In this document: piece after piece, positions 1 to 12,146 of the stretch
How the letters are laid out: every line of letters starts with the position of its first letter
How positions within the stretch are numbered: position 1 is the first letter of the stretch
Source of the DNA: Owenia fusiformis
Taxonomy: Eukaryota; Annelida; Polychaeta; Sabellida; Oweniidae
Direction: 5' to 3'
NCBI GenBank assembly: GCA_903813345.2
Contig: CAIIXF020000005.1
Span: 20,587,375-20,651,374 of the forward strand
Length of the DNA: 64,000 nt
Made by a program: the position numbers and the translations under genes
The notes under the pieces: model-generated
What the model was told of the DNA's origin: nothing
The model's database searches: none
Seen by the model: the letters and a program-made list of their open reading frames with translations, nothing else

Positions 1-30
1 TTGGAGACATAATATTGATTAATTAATATA

Positions 31-50
31 TACAGGGTGGGCCAAAAAAC
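31..50 (+). mobile_element. Mariner-type terminus (orphan)
   Basis: TACAGGGTGGGCCAAAAAAC is a typical mariner-family end after TA. A matching right end is not evident, so this is probably a solo or decayed copy. A similar end lies at 10710-10726. Confidence 0.5.
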
Positions 51-272
51 CCACCCCTAGCCAATATTCCTGATAAATATTGATTTTTTAACAAACACAC
101 CAACAATGATATATCATTTTAAAGATAATTTAACAAGATACATGTTTAATAGAACAATTATATAGTAAGTACATAACCCTTATGTACTCTTACTCTGAGC
201 AGGTACAACATTTTGTCATGTGGAGTTTATGTTAATTCACTCATCGTCATTGTATTCCTCTTGTTATTTCAG

Positions 273-333
273 GGCAGCATTGACGTCTTGAAGAAGTTAA
301 AAAGAGTGGAGCCATATGAATGGAAAAAGCAAT
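273..333 (+). CDS. CNBD2-like exon a
   Basis: The acceptor is ttgttatttcag and the donor is gtaagt. The exon encodes GSIDVLKKLKRVEPYEWKKQ plus one base of a split Leu codon. This resembles the middle strands of a cNMP-binding domain. Confidence 0.7.
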
Positions 334-3300
334 GTAAGTAGGCCTTTATGGGCGTTATGTGTTCATATTGTCATTTCGTTTCAGCTTAGCATCATTATTT
401 TGACTTTATCACCTCGAATTAATGCTTATATACGTATTGCATTTTTGATACAGAGGCTTTCCATGGCTAAATTTAAGACTTTAAATTGATTTAAACAATG
501 ACATTAACAATGATGTAGGCTTAGCAGGAAACGAGCCTATACAACCATACGTTGTCTTTCTCCAGTGGTCGGTGGACATCCAAGAACCCCTACACCAGTG
601 CATGAACTGAAGGAAAAGAAGCAAAGGGATCTACGGGACACACAACGCCGACAAATTCTTCCAGAAATATCAATCCCGCTGAAAAAAATTGAGCGGATCA
701 AGAACCCGGATGACAGCATTGACGCCGTTGATGCAGTGGAGTTGGCGAATACTATTACAACCGAAAGCAATAAAAATGAAAATAGCGAGCCTGATAGGAA
801 AATTAGAAAAATTTCAAAAGCCTCTGGTTCACATGTAGATACAAAGAATACTAAAAATAAAAAGCGTGCCAACGCGGAAAAAGACAGTGATAAAACAGAT
901 CCAGGTATTCGCAATTCGCATTTGAATTTAAAAATGCCGCCCATATAGTTTCTCACTAATCCCCATGTAAAGAGGTACCTTTAGGGGATACGTGTCAAAC
1001 TGTAAATAATAGAGAGATTTCGCTCAACGTTTTTAGGTCGACGTATCTAAAATGCGCAACCAGTTCAAGTAAAACGAGATCCGGTTGCGGACACGTTTTA
1101 GCTAAACCGTATTGTGCGAAACCTCTCTATTAATATTCTAACTCAAATTAAACAAATTGAAAACAGATTTACCTCAAAATACAACGTGGTTAATGTCAAA
1201 TCAAACTACAAGATGAGGTGAGAAAAATTATAACGTTTTGATAATTCCAATACTAAATATTTTTCATAATTCCTCCCCCCCCAAAAAAATCAGAATAGCC
1301 TATCAATTCATCAAAAAGGACGTTAGTAGCCTGCAAGCACTATTTCTTTGTAAATGTACAAAAACTCACCCTTGTCTTTTAAAGTATAAATAATTTTAAC
1401 GATTATGAGTATTTTAGGACTAAAGTTAGGGATCGAGCAACATTAGTAAAAACACAAACAATGACAAACCATGATTAAATGTCTTATTCCTGTACACCCT
1501 GTATTTTGTATACACCATCAATGGACATTTTAGATGAGGAGGAACGTCAGCGCAAGAGGCAAGAAGAACAATTTGAAATGGGTGGCGCCCAGCAGGAGGT
1601 GAAAACACTTGCAAGTCAACTGGATGACAGCAGATTTGGGAAGGTATACATCTTCTTCATAACATGATTGTGACACTCCAAATTTGTATGGAGTTCTCAT
1701 GGGCAACTCCTTGTCTAATCATCGATGATTGAATTGACTGTTTGCATCATTTATTTCCTTATAGTATTGTTTGACATTGATAAGGTACTTTCAAACATTC
1801 GCTAAAACAATCCCATCAGGTCAAGGTAGTGATCCTACACTCTACTAAATGTGAAATATGATATACAATACGTCTAAAATAATAACTCATTGGGTGTCAT
1901 AATGAGTGTTTTGAATCTTAATACCCCAGTCACGTTTGTCGTACGACGGTCGTACGCCGACCGCAGATCAATTAAATCAGTGAATTTATGTGGTGAGCGT
2001 AGGAAAACTACGGTCGCCTTGCGGTCTCCGTACGGCGTATCCAGTAATATCGACGAATACACCCCTTAGGGCTAGGTGTATTCTTCGATATAACACCTAC
2101 TCTGAGGTCTTTATTTCTTAATTATACCCTACCACTATCAATAACATTTATATATTGTACTGATGTAAATAAAATGAAAATAAACATTATCGTTTATCAA
2201 TATAATCTTAAAATTCGCCATTCGGCTGCCATAGGAAATGTGACTGCAAAATTATCCGACCGCAGAAATTCTACGACGAGCGTAGAAATGTTACTGACCG
2301 CAGAAATGATAGACCGTACGGTCGCCGTAGGAAATGTGACTGGGGTGTTAAATAAGTTAATATTATGTAAACGTTTATAAAGTAGTGGAGAATTTGACAT
2401 TGGTCTGTTACATTAGATTTCTTCCTACATAAACAGAGCATTTGTAACAGTCACTGAGACATTAGTCAATTCTAAAGTTACATGATATGAAATTATATTG
2501 ATGTACATAACATCTTTAAGGTTGACAACTGGAAGTCCCGTTGAACAGTATGATAAAGCGCTTTAGCTCGCATTAATCTTTGTTTTTGGCTCTTAATTAC
2601 ACAAGATGGGAAAAAATAGATGACTTTGTCAAACATCTTAAAATGTAAAGAGGCTTTAACACGTAATGTAAAGGGGTAAGTTCTGGTTACAAAACCTTTC
2701 GAGGGAAATGCACTAATAGCAGTTATTCAACCATTGAAATGTATTTCTTTTATGGCATGCTAGACCTCTTGCAGTATTATACGAGAGCAAGGAGACCACC
2801 TCGACCAGGTTACAAAAACGTTTATACTACCTATCTATAATGTAGGCCAAGTGATGTCTTGCACTAGATATACGTAGTATGATGTCTGTTTGTGTTTTAA
2901 TGTATATGTTACCTTATTCCTTATTAGTGATCCCCTCCCCGTTCTTCCACCAATATCTTGCTCGTTACAACCATCAATCATTTTTCGATCAGATGTTGTT
3001 ATATTATATTTCAGTAAATAGTTATGTACAAACACATGAATGCCTGCACAGTATCACCCCAACATTTATCTCAGTAGACCATGGACATTTGTCTCTTGAA
3101 CCCCTCGGAACATTTGTCGTTGTATCCTCTGACCATATTTCCTAACGGTGATAAAGTTATGGTATGATGTGAGGGTATCGCAATGCAGCACTGTTTAACG
3201 AGGCGTATAGCCTTTTTATTTTTTCGTGAAGCCTCTCAGTAAAATTATGATTTCTCTACAACCTCATCATCAACATCATTCAAGTATCAATGTGTTCCTG

Positions 3301-6300
3301 CCACGTTTGGGCGTCCGGAAATAACAAAGTCTACCCAAAGATTGCACGCGAAATTGACGTAATTCTTGACTGAAATCGGGAAGACAAAATTTGAGATTCA
3401 CAAACAAAATTGCTTGTGGAAACTATTTACAAAAGTGTTCCAGAGACTCTAATCTACTTGGCTAAGGTTTTATTTGAAGATACATTGCCTTATTAAGCAG
3501 GTAGAGTGGCATACAGAACACAGAAGCAAATGCTATGTTGAAAATTTTCTATATTTCAGTTTAAACATGTTATTACTTGTCACGTAGGCCAGTGTTTTAT
3601 ATGGGGATTATATGTACTTTAATTGTTTACATGAACGTAAATCATTACATGAAATCTATGTCTTCCGGGTTTTATCTGGGTCGTAGTGTCTTATTGGGGC
3701 TTTTCGACTTTAAAGTGTCTCACATATTCGATCAAAATTTGCCATGCAAACATGTTAGTCTACTTTACTGGTCCCCCTTGCTGTAACAAGGAACCCAAAA
3801 CACATTAAAACGTAAACATAAACCAATTAGTCACTTCACTATGAAAGTGAGGGGTGTTAGTCCATGCACACAGCGTATTCTGCTAATACATATTTGCTAA
3901 CACAATATCAGTGGTCATTTACTGTGTCAACTTAGTAACCCTTGCATATCGTGCTCACTCAAGTATTGAATATTTTTTTTATGATCTAAATGTTTGTGGT
4001 TTATAAAAAAAGTGATATATTTTAGTTAGAAATACATTAATTAATATATTCATTCAAACAGCACTAGAATGCGGGAAGAAAGAGCAATGGTGACAAAATG
4101 CAGACAGAATTTTCTGTAAGGGTTTCAAACATTTCTGGACACAATCATACATGTACTTCATGTGTACTGTTATTTTTAGTGCTGTATTTATAGATATAAT
4201 TTCACGTATTAAAATCATATTTTCCAGCAATGACTTCAAATTCGGAACCACACCCATATCACATTTTCTTCAATAACTCCAAACATGTGTAAACATTGAC
4301 CATGTGCATATAAATTCAGATTTCACGAGCTCTTTCCTATTCGAGTACCTCATACACCCCTGCATGGATTTGAGTTGGATTCGCCTTTTATACGTGAGCC
4401 GACACACTCGCAAACGCTGATTGGATAAAGATTGCGAGAATCTTTAAAACAAACCTTACCTAAATGGATTTGTTTCTCGGGAACATTTTTGTAAATAGTT
4501 ATTATAAACAATTCTGAACGAATATCACATATTTTTGTCTTCCGATTTCAGTCATGAATTACGTCAATCTCGCGTTCACATATTGGTTAGACGGATGCCC
4601 ACACGTGTCAGGAAAACATAGATACTCGAATGATGTTGATTGGACATCAGGGTGCAGAGAAATCGTAATTTTACTGAGTGGCTTTACGAAAAAATAAGCA
4701 GCACTTTAGGCCACCTTAACAAAACACCCGGAATCAGACGATTTGAAACATCGTTATCCTGTGTTCAAATCTAAATACGCAGTTGCGTATTTGGATGCGA
4801 CATTCGACCTGCACCTTCGATCTTCAACATTCGACCTATTGGCAGTCCAAAAAGAACAGTTAATAGGAGCTATTTTTGCCGATCTCGAAGAGCACGAGGG
4901 GTATACTGCGCGAGGTTCCATTTTTATTCGAATTTTTGCGCATGCGCATAAATCGAGGTCTTTCATTCAAATTGCCTTTCTGCGGTCGGTTCGGTTTTAG
5001 TTTCTACTGTACATCAAATGTAAATAGTTGTGCCCAATTGATATACTGTCATAACATTTCTGTTGGATAAATACCTTTTGTTTGTACACTAAACAAAACT
5101 ATTCCCTTGTGTTTATAAACGTATGTGATACCCATCATAAATTATATGTTCTTATTTCAGTAATAGATGGTGCATGCATTTTAATAATATAAACAAATCA
5201 AAAGACCACGAGTTGTTTGTAGAATGACTCTGGGGAGCTTTTTTACGCACTTCGCTTGTGTTTTCCATAAAAAAACATCAATACACTTTAAAACATTTTA
5301 TTCACTATATAAGATTGCACCATATAATCCGAAAATATATTTCTCATTTTCAAGGATTATCTATGGTTTAACCCCCTGGTATTGTTATTTTTCAAACTTC
5401 AGAGGGCTGGGAATCATTATTAAGGTCGCTTTTGAATAATATTAATACTGTTTTAAATAGGTTTCATGTTTGCCAATAATTTCTCAAATTGTGTAAATGG
5501 TACCCCTTCCTTAATCCCAAGAATTTTCTCTTTGATGAATTTCCCATAGTAATACAATGGTACAGTTCCAAGCAGATTTTGAGATAACAGGAAAGTTGAT
5601 CATTAATACACACCTCATTGGCTTGTGATCTAAACCAAAACAGAACACCCAATAAGTCGAAAGCTGAAGGTCGAAGATGCAGGTCGAATGCCATCTGAAT
5701 TTCATTACGAATGTTTCTCCGATGTACTAGGAATAGTTTGAGCGTATTGTCAGGTAAGGAAGCATGGTAAAACGGTCACAGACTACCAAATATAACTACA
5801 TCTACAGATTTTTAATAAATCATTTTTTCACTTGTCCATTGTAAGAAATACATCAATATTTGAAATTATGTGTAATAATGTATTTGAAATGATGTGTAAT
5901 AATGTATTTGAAATTATGTGTAATAATGTATTTGAAATTATGTGTAATAATGTATTTGAAAATAATCTAGAATGACTCAAATAATGGCAAAGACCGATAT
6001 TCCAATTCCCAACATCAGTAATTGCATATGAAACGTCGTTTGGACGATACAACACGAGAGAGCACACTAAAATGGAAATGTGATTTCTCTGAATCTGCAA
6101 GTCGTATAGTTGCAGTATAAATTTAGAACGACCAGTTTCATTAAACACACTATCTACACAAAAGAAGACAAGATGATTCCACCATAATTAAGAATTATAA
6201 GAGAATTGGGAGCTGATGTTTGGGTCACTCTGTGTATTATCAAGGTTAAACGTTTTTTTCTCTTCAATATGGTAGAAATAAAAACTATACAATTAGAAAG

Positions 6301-8962
6301 AACGTTAATGTACAAGGCTGTAAGGCTGTTTTCTTCAAGTGATCTTTCAATTGATGGTTCTAGGAGCACGAACTGACCGAAGCAGACTTGGACCCAGAGT
6401 TCGTACAGATACAAACAATAAGCAAAGGAGAGACATTTGTGAGTACACCTCTCTCATAATCTACTCACACTCTCTTTTAATTTCTCACGCAACACGTGTG
6501 TTAATTTTTTCTGATCCTTGAGAGCGTCGTGTAAATCCCAACATTTTCTTCAAAAATATCAAAATTCTTTTTAATTAATGACCTTTCAAGTTAAAACATT
6601 GCTCAATGTTGTTGCAAAGGTTTTGATTTGGTTTCAATTTTGAATGACACCATGTACTATGTATGCACACTCGAACAAAATGACTTCCAAGCCACAAATA
6701 CAGAAGAATAGAACACTATTCATTGATTACATTCACACAAGAAACAAGGTCCAAGAAAGTATACTTAAAAACATAAAAATAATATGTATATAAATAAATT
6801 CTCCAGTTTTATTTCGGGCAATAAATTCTCTAGTTTTATTTTTTACACTTCATCATGAAATGTTCTTCATTATCAATAGCATTATAGTCTTTCTTTAAGT
6901 GGGGCCTTCTTTGGTTTTGTATATCACCCTTGTTCAATTTGAAGGTTGTGAGCACTTATATCCTTAACCGTGTAAAGTTCCTTCGCATATCTAGTCTGTT
7001 GATTATAATTACATAATATTCATATTTGAAATCTTTCTAGAAAGTTCTGTTGGTTCGTAGTTTATTGCCGTTATCATCTGAGCAAATTGTTCGAAAATCG
7101 TTCATCCTAACCCAACTTCTATTTCCAGGGACTGCCCCAATTAATATTTCCTAGCCAACCAAGCCTTTGTGTAGTGAGTAACGGGGCAGAGTGTATCCTC
7201 ATCAGCAAGCAGCTCTATATGGCAAGTGCATCTGCAGAGCTGCGTACGAGACTCAGGAAATCGGTGAGCAATAGACCATATGAAACGCTCCCGTACTAAT
7301 TACGTTTGGAGCTTCAGTTCAACTAAAATATAATGCTATTATATCGCTATCAAGATGGCAAATGAATGATCAAAACCGGGTTTATCAAAGATTACGTTTT
7401 TTTTTAAAATGGCCGCCATTTTGATATTTAGCAGCCATTTTGAAAATCTCTTCAACAGCATAGCTCCTTTATAATTGTCCCTAGGCATCAGCATATAAAC
7501 TTTGAACCAAATCCGTCAACTATTATTTGAGTTATCAAAGATTATACCTTATACGAAAAATGGCGGCCTTTTTACAACTTACAACTTCCAATCACTTAAC
7601 AAATACTGTTTAGACTGAATACAATTTTTTTTCAAAATCACCCATAGGTTTTCAGAAGTTCAAAGCTGATTTAAATTTATGATTTCACCTTCAAGGACAA
7701 AAAGATCTTTTTCAACTTGCTTCAAATTGATTAATTGTTTTTCAAAATTATCTACGAGTACTCAGAAGTTCAAATCTGACTAAAAACCTTCTCAAGGTCA
7801 AAAAAGTCAAGAAAGTATTTTTCGCTTGAAGTTTGCTTAATTTTTTTCAAAATCATCCACAAGTTCTCAGAAATTTAAATCTGACTAGATATGACCTGGT
7901 AAAAAAGTCTAAAAGGTATTAGGTTAAAAATGGTCAAAATGTATTTTCAACTTGCTTCAAATTGATTAAATTTTCTTGATGGTGGTGACATTTTGCCATG
8001 TTAATGCCTTGTTAAGTTTTATTGTCGCACAACTCAAGTAATATGGACAGAAAAAAATCTAAATACAGGGTGTCAAAAAACAACGGCACCCCCTCTACAG
8101 CAAAAAGTACTTAATGTTACATGGTGTGTCATATCTCATTTTAAAGACAATTTAATTCTGGAGTTACCTGAAAAATTTCAGCTTTATATCATATAATTTT
8201 ACAGATTTATAGCTGATTCTTAGTAGTTGGTATGCCCACTAGTTGCTGCTCAAACAGCAGCTTAACTGGACGGATATGATTTCAATAAAAATTCACATAA
8301 AGGTGTAGCATTGCATAATCCTCTTCGCATTTTCCTCACATTCTTCAGAAATACATCCTTACTGTGCCTTTTTTCTAGAGGCTCTTTGTCGATCAGTTCC
8401 TATACCCTGTTTTTCAAAAATGAACCCATATGGCCAGTCCAGTTGAAATCTTGGGTAATTCTTTCATATTTCTCTTTCTGACGATTTGACTTTTAATCAG
8501 TATAACAGAGCAGCAAACAAAGTACCGAAGTGGCAAACTTTGAAACAATGTAGCTTTTTTAATATTAAGTTTTATTAAATGAAATTTGATGAGTAACTTC
8601 AGAATTAAATTATCTTTCAAATGAGGTATGACACGATATTGAACATTAAGGACCTTTTGCTGTAGAGGGGGGTGCCGTTGTTTTTTGACACCCTGTATAT
8701 GTCCTATGCATGGGCATTTAGTCACATTGGTGTCTCCATATAGTTTATACCCGTGTACCAGGTACCCCGTATTTGTGAATTATATGTCATTAGGTGTCAT
8801 TCTATATATTCCTTCCAGGTATGTCCGTATCCCACCGACGACGAGTTGCAAGAAAGCCTCCAGGTTAAAGTGGACTGGGGAGCCTACAAAAGCAAAACAC
8901 TGACAGACGCTTTAAAATTTTTAGATATCAATAAAAATAAAAGTTTGAATGCCAGGTTTTAA
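273..8962 (+). CDS. Cyclic-nucleotide-binding-domain protein, CNBD2-like (3' part of gene, six exons)
   Basis: Six plus-strand exons (273-333, 566-904, 1534-1643, 6364-6438, 7129-7263, 8819-8962) join in consistent phase and end at TAA. The 5' exons lie left of the window. The first exon gives a cNMP-domain strand (GSIDVLKKLKRVEPYE). The second and third add about 150 charged, Lys/Asp/Asn-rich residues that look disordered. The fourth and fifth restore the domain with ISKGETF followed by GLPQLIFPSQPS and VSNGAECILISKQLY, matching the phosphate-binding-cassette side and last strand of a cNMP-binding fold. The last exon adds a short tail (YPTDDELQESLQVKVDW). In vertebrates CNBD2 is a testis/sperm-linked cAMP-binding protein. 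The match to CNBD2 is from memory of the family; the cNMP-domain call is firmer than the gene name. Another cNMP-domain protein remains possible. Confidence 0.65.
566..904 (+). CDS. CNBD2-like exon b (charged linker)
   Basis: The acceptor has a strong pyrimidine tract (gttgtctttctccag). The two-base start fits the one-base end of exon a. It encodes 112 whole codons beginning VGGHPRTPTPVHELKEKKQ and becoming Lys/Glu/Asn/Asp-rich, with no recognisable fold. The donor at 905 (cag|gtattc) is inferred from phase; without it the frame runs to a stop at 946-948. Confidence 0.6.
1006..1134. mobile_element. Small foldback MITE (TAGAGAG ends)
   Basis: The ends TAGAGAGATTTCGC and GCGAAACCTCTCTA are inverted copies bounding about 130 bp in the second CNBD2-like intron. 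Inner parts (ttttaggtcgacg, ccggttgcgg) also pair loosely. Confidence 0.5.
1534..1643 (+). CDS. CNBD2-like exon c
   Basis: Encodes (D)EEERQRKRQEEQFEMGGAQQ and then a stretch ending DDSRFGK, a charged helix. The acceptor cattttag has a weak pyrimidine tract and was chosen because it restores the phase left by exon b. The donor is gtatac. The upstream 'caccctgtat' resembles a mariner terminus, so this exon sits close to repeat DNA. Confidence 0.55.
1922..2347. mobile_element. piggyBac-type MITE with TTAA target duplication
   Basis: The 426-bp element is flanked by TTAA on both sides (1918-1921, 2348-2351). Its ends read TACCCCAGTCACGTTTG and, inverted, CACCCCAGTCACATTTCC. The inside is full of short CG-bearing inverted repeats such as cgtacggtcg. 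TTAA targeting and a C-rich terminus fit the piggyBac superfamily. It has no coding capacity. Confidence 0.7.
3185..4715. repeat. Foldback element with ~290-bp arms
   Basis: The left arm (about 3185-3480) and right arm (about 4420-4715) are inverted diverged copies. Shared stretches include atcaacatcattc, attgacgtaattc and ctgaaatcggaagac. The roughly 930-bp centre has no recognised gene. It lies in the third CNBD2-like intron. Confidence 0.7.
4780..5705. repeat. Foldback element with cattcgacctgca arms
   Basis: The stretch from about 4790 to 4865 (cattcgacctgcaccttcg) recurs inverted at about 5630-5700 (cgaagatgcaggtcgaatg). About 770 bp separate the arms and hold no supported gene. Confidence 0.6.
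5851..5965 (+). repeat. 24-bp minisatellite
   Basis: Four to five copies of a unit reading tgtgtaataatgtatttgaa with small variants repeat every 24 bp. The unit length is a multiple of three, so one frame stays open by chance; I see no evidence that it is coding. Confidence 0.85.
6364..6438 (+). CDS. CNBD2-like exon d
   Basis: Twenty-five codons, phase 0 to 0, between ttgatggttctag and gtgagt. The peptide runs EHELTEADLDPEFVQ and ends ISKGETF. The GETF start of a phosphate-binding cassette continues into exon e as FGLPQL. Confidence 0.65.
7129..7263 (+). CDS. CNBD2-like exon e (end of cNMP domain)
   Basis: Forty-five codons, phase 0 to 0, between cttctatttccag and gtgagc. It contains GLPQLIFPSQPSLCV and SNGAECILISKQLY, the most cNMP-domain-like stretch of the gene, then a helix rich in Arg. 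Confidence 0.7.
8066..8695. mobile_element. Mariner-type MITE, TA target duplication
   Basis: Perfect terminal repeats CAGGGTGTCAAAAAACAACG bound the element, with TA on each side. The similarity between the ends continues inward for well over 100 bp, so it can fold into one long hairpin. It has no transposase frame. The TA site and CAGGGTGTC end fit Tc1/mariner. Confidence 0.8.
8819..8962 (+). CDS. CNBD2-like terminal exon f
   Basis: The acceptor is attccttccag. Forty-seven codons start VCPYPTDDELQESLQ and end SLNARF before TAA at 8960-8962. It starts only 123 bases after the end of the mariner-type MITE at 8066-8695, which therefore lies in the last intron. Confidence 0.7.
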   Translation, partial: VCPYPTDDELQESLQVKVDWGAYKSKTLTDALKFLDINKNKSLNARF

Positions 8963-9122
8963 TGAGATGATGAATACAAATGAAACAGAATTCGATTCAG
9001 AAAAATGCCACATTTCTGCTTTGATCATTTGCTGTATCCGATGGACTGGAACATTAAGCAAGGTTTTCCAAATCGAATAACCAATAACCAGTTTGTGCCA
9101 AAATGCCTACTCTCATAGAACA

Positions 9123-9128
9123 AATAAA
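9123..9128 (+). promoter_or_regulatory. Poly(A) signal of the CNBD2-like gene
   Basis: A canonical AATAAA lies 161 bases after the stop codon, with no closer canonical signal seen. Confidence 0.5.
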
Positions 9129-9229
9129 TCATAGTTATCATTTTTATTTACTGATTATTTCATGTTGAAACTAGCTGAATAATCCAGTAAAATGTTATAT
9201 CAGTACATTGCTGTTACGTTTCCATATAG

Positions 9230-9625
9230 CTTTGAAATCTCGTTAAAGTCAATGAAATATACTTTTAACGGGGTAAAATTTACCTTTAACGCTGTAAAAT
9301 CTACTTTGAATGGCGTCAAAAACGATTTCAACGGCGTCAAAATATCGTCAAAAATGAGGTATAACGCCGTCAAGAATGATTTTGAACGGAGTCAAAAATG
9401 ACTTTAAATGACGTCAAAAACGAATTTGAACGGAATCAAAAATGACTTTAAATGGCGTCAAAAAACGATTTAGAACGGCGTCAAGGATTGCATTTGACAC
9501 GTAAATTACGTCTTAGCTCGCAGCCAATCAAAACCAGTGTTACTATCATTTTGAATGCCAGTATAGCTTTACGCCGTACAAAATCGTTTTTTACGGCGTC
9601 AAAATCATTTTAACGACGTTAAAAG
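9230..9625 (+). repeat. Degenerate 'gcgtcaaaa' satellite tract
   Basis: Short units built on ggcgtcaaaaacgattt, tgactttaaatg and gaacggcgtcaa recur every 20-30 bp. The last copies (cggcgtcaaaatc) continue to about 9620. Parts are inverted (ttttgacgcc against ggcgtcaaaa). No gene is visible from 9130 to 10700. Confidence 0.7.
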
Positions 9626-9844
9626 TATGACGATACATCGGTCCAGATGGCGAGCCATAATATGTGACCCCTTATTCCAAAGTAGTTCTTGACGCCGTGT
9701 TGAATTTCAACTGCCTCTTTATTTCAATAAACTTTGATATTATTTGAGGTGAGAAATCATGGCTAACTTGCTTATGTAGACTGACTGACTGTAGATTTGC
9801 CGCACAAACTCTAAATGGACCTGGTGAATCCCTGACTAGTATAA

Positions 9845-10030
9845 CATGACTCAGTGAATTCTACCAGTGCCAAGTATAGCCTGTGAACATCTTCCTATGA
9901 ATTTAACCAGTGCCAAGTATAGCCTGTGAACATCTTCCTATGGATTTAACCAGTGCCAAGTATATATAGCATATGATCATCCTACTATGAATTCTACCAC
10001 TGCAAGGTATAGCCCGTCATCATCCTCCTA
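9845..10030 (+). repeat. ~56-bp tandem repeat, about four copies
   Basis: A unit carrying accagtgccaagtatagcc and catcttcctatgaatt repeats four times with drift. Confidence 0.8.
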
Positions 10031-10709
10031 TGAATTTTATGATGTGCAGTGGCAATATCGCTGAGTTCAATGAAATTCACCAATGCCTAGTGTCAACTAG
10101 CCCGATTCGAGTGGTGACTGCAGGTATTTACGATGCCATGCCTTCAACAATGGTACCTTTCTTGTAATTAACTGGGGAGATTACGTGCCCATGGTTGCTG
10201 ATATCTACATGACATGTTCATATCATATGTCGAATAGCATTTGGTCACCTAGCAGTTCAATTAACGTCGAGCTCATGTGGTTTATATATGAACTCCTTGC
10301 AACAGCTTCATCGTGTAAAATAAATACAGATATTAATTCGGTTTGTTACCCAGAAGAAACTATTCGATTGAACCTTCAATAATAACTACTATATATTGTA
10401 TAAGCAAAATATCAACCCCATCGTATTATCAATTCACTATATAAACACATGTCTACACAAACATTTAAAAAAGGTTGTTGCCTGTAAACGTCAATTGCTA
10501 GTTCAAATTGAAATATAAATGCATGTACTTCCTTAAATTTCTAAAAACATCATTGTTGCATCCAGTGGATGAATTAGAAATTAATAGTAGATAATCCAAT
10601 TTTCTTGAGAACCTCCAAAAGCTCTTGAAACAGGATACTTTTATTTAGCTAGAGAAAATAACATACTAGGTGTAACTTTAGAAAATTTGAATAGAGTTAA
10701 GTGAAAACG

Positions 10710-11845
10710 TACAGGGTGGGCCAAAATGATGTGTAACTGGCTAACTAGGCAACTATACCCCCATAAATGTGAGCCTGATCCCGGAGCCTGATTACCTGTA
10801 AGTAACTACAACATACATCACATAAACAGTAAACAACATCAAAAGAATAAGCCAGGTTTGTCTCTAAGGCCTTTGGTAATTGAGTCGACAGAGTGAGCCA
10901 ATTTCTCATCTAGCGGAAAGTGTTCCCATTTTTCATAGATGACTACATAGAAACAAGTAAAAAGCCTCTATCTTTCGTAACATGCACTACATGCTATGTA
11001 CAATAAAGTCAAAACATGTTGCTTTTAAAATACACATCAACTGAAGTTCACACGTAAAACAGGCCACCAGAAGCAACAGTTGCTACCAAGTATGGCACTC
11101 TAAGAACCACGGGTTACTATGGCAACCGTGAATTCTAGCAGTGCCATTCGAAGAGCAATACAGTGCGCATGCGTAGAGCAGTAAAGCACGGGACGCGCAC
11201 TCTCAAGCAATGCAGCCTAAAACAAAAATATATTATGTACATGACATACTCGATACATTTATACTACCAGCATGAAATATTTGCCAAATTAGGTATAAGG
11301 TCGTATAAAACTATATGATCTTAAGCCACCTGTAGTTATATAGCACGCAATAAGTGTATTAATGGTTGGATTGTTACGACTTGCTGTAGTACTATAATAT
11401 GGTATATAAAAGATAAGTTACCATGTCATACATAGCGTATATTTTTGGTTTCTATAATACAGAAGGGAAGCGCTCTTAAATCAATAAACCTAGTTCGAGA
11501 ATCTAACGGCAATTATTGTATATGTCATTATTGCATCATTTGAATATGTTGTTTTATTACACATGTACATATTTGCTGAATGGTCAGTATATAATTCGTT
11601 ACATGGGTAATTAAGACTTAGGGCCAGGACTTTGGGGATGGGTATCATTAGAAATCATAATCTTCTATTAATTAATTTCTGGTGAGATACAGAGATATGA
11701 TATGAATATCAGATTTGGAATGGGAGAGCACATGAGTATAAATGGAGGAAGGACAGATTTGGGAGATGCCATGACAACAAAATTCGGATATTTGGACATG
11801 TAGAGGGGATCCAGGGAAAGGGATCCAGACAAATGGGAGGAGACC
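10710..11845. other. Repeat-like intergenic DNA with a mariner-type terminus
   Basis: Starts with a mariner-like end (tacagggtgggccaaaa). It contains an X-box-like palindrome, GTTACTATGGCAAC, near 11114 but no supported coding exon. Confidence 0.4.
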
Positions 11846-11847
11846 AG

Positions 11848-12065
11848 GCCCGTAGCCAGGATTTGCTAAGGGGGGGGGGGGGGGGGGGTCAGTTTTCAAA
11901 AATTTTCAGGGGGGGTTCACATTTGACAATTTTGGCCCAAATATGGCTAAAATCACTTGAGAAGTGCTCAAAATTGTGAAAATAGCATGATTTTGAAAGA
12001 ATTCTTGGTAAGAGGGGGGGGGGGGGTCTCCTGAACCCTGCGAACCCCCCCCCCCTGGCTACGAC
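11848..12065. mobile_element. MITE with GTAGCCAGG ends
   Basis: The ends GGCCCGTAGCCAGG and CCTGGCTACGACC are inverted copies, with long G runs just inside the left end and C runs inside the right. A left-end relative without a clear right end lies near 32084. The palindrome at 23093-23968 carries related 'ggcgtagccagg' pieces. Confidence 0.6.
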
Positions 12066-12146
12066 CCTTAAACATGAACGATTTCGTGAGTATCCGAAAG
12101 GTGGCAGAGCCCAGGAGGAATTAGAGAGCTCGGTATACTATGAGGT

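Noticed and set aside
1874-2062. Minus-strand frame in the TTAA-flanked MITE
   Set aside because: Overlaps the terminal repeat and has no similarity to a transposase.
4937-4948. GCGCATGCGC as an NRF1 promoter site
   Set aside because: It sits inside a foldback element within an intron and no transcript start is indicated.
5828-6148. Minus-strand frame with repeated HIISNTLL
   Set aside because: It is the 24-bp minisatellite read in frame; no gene context.
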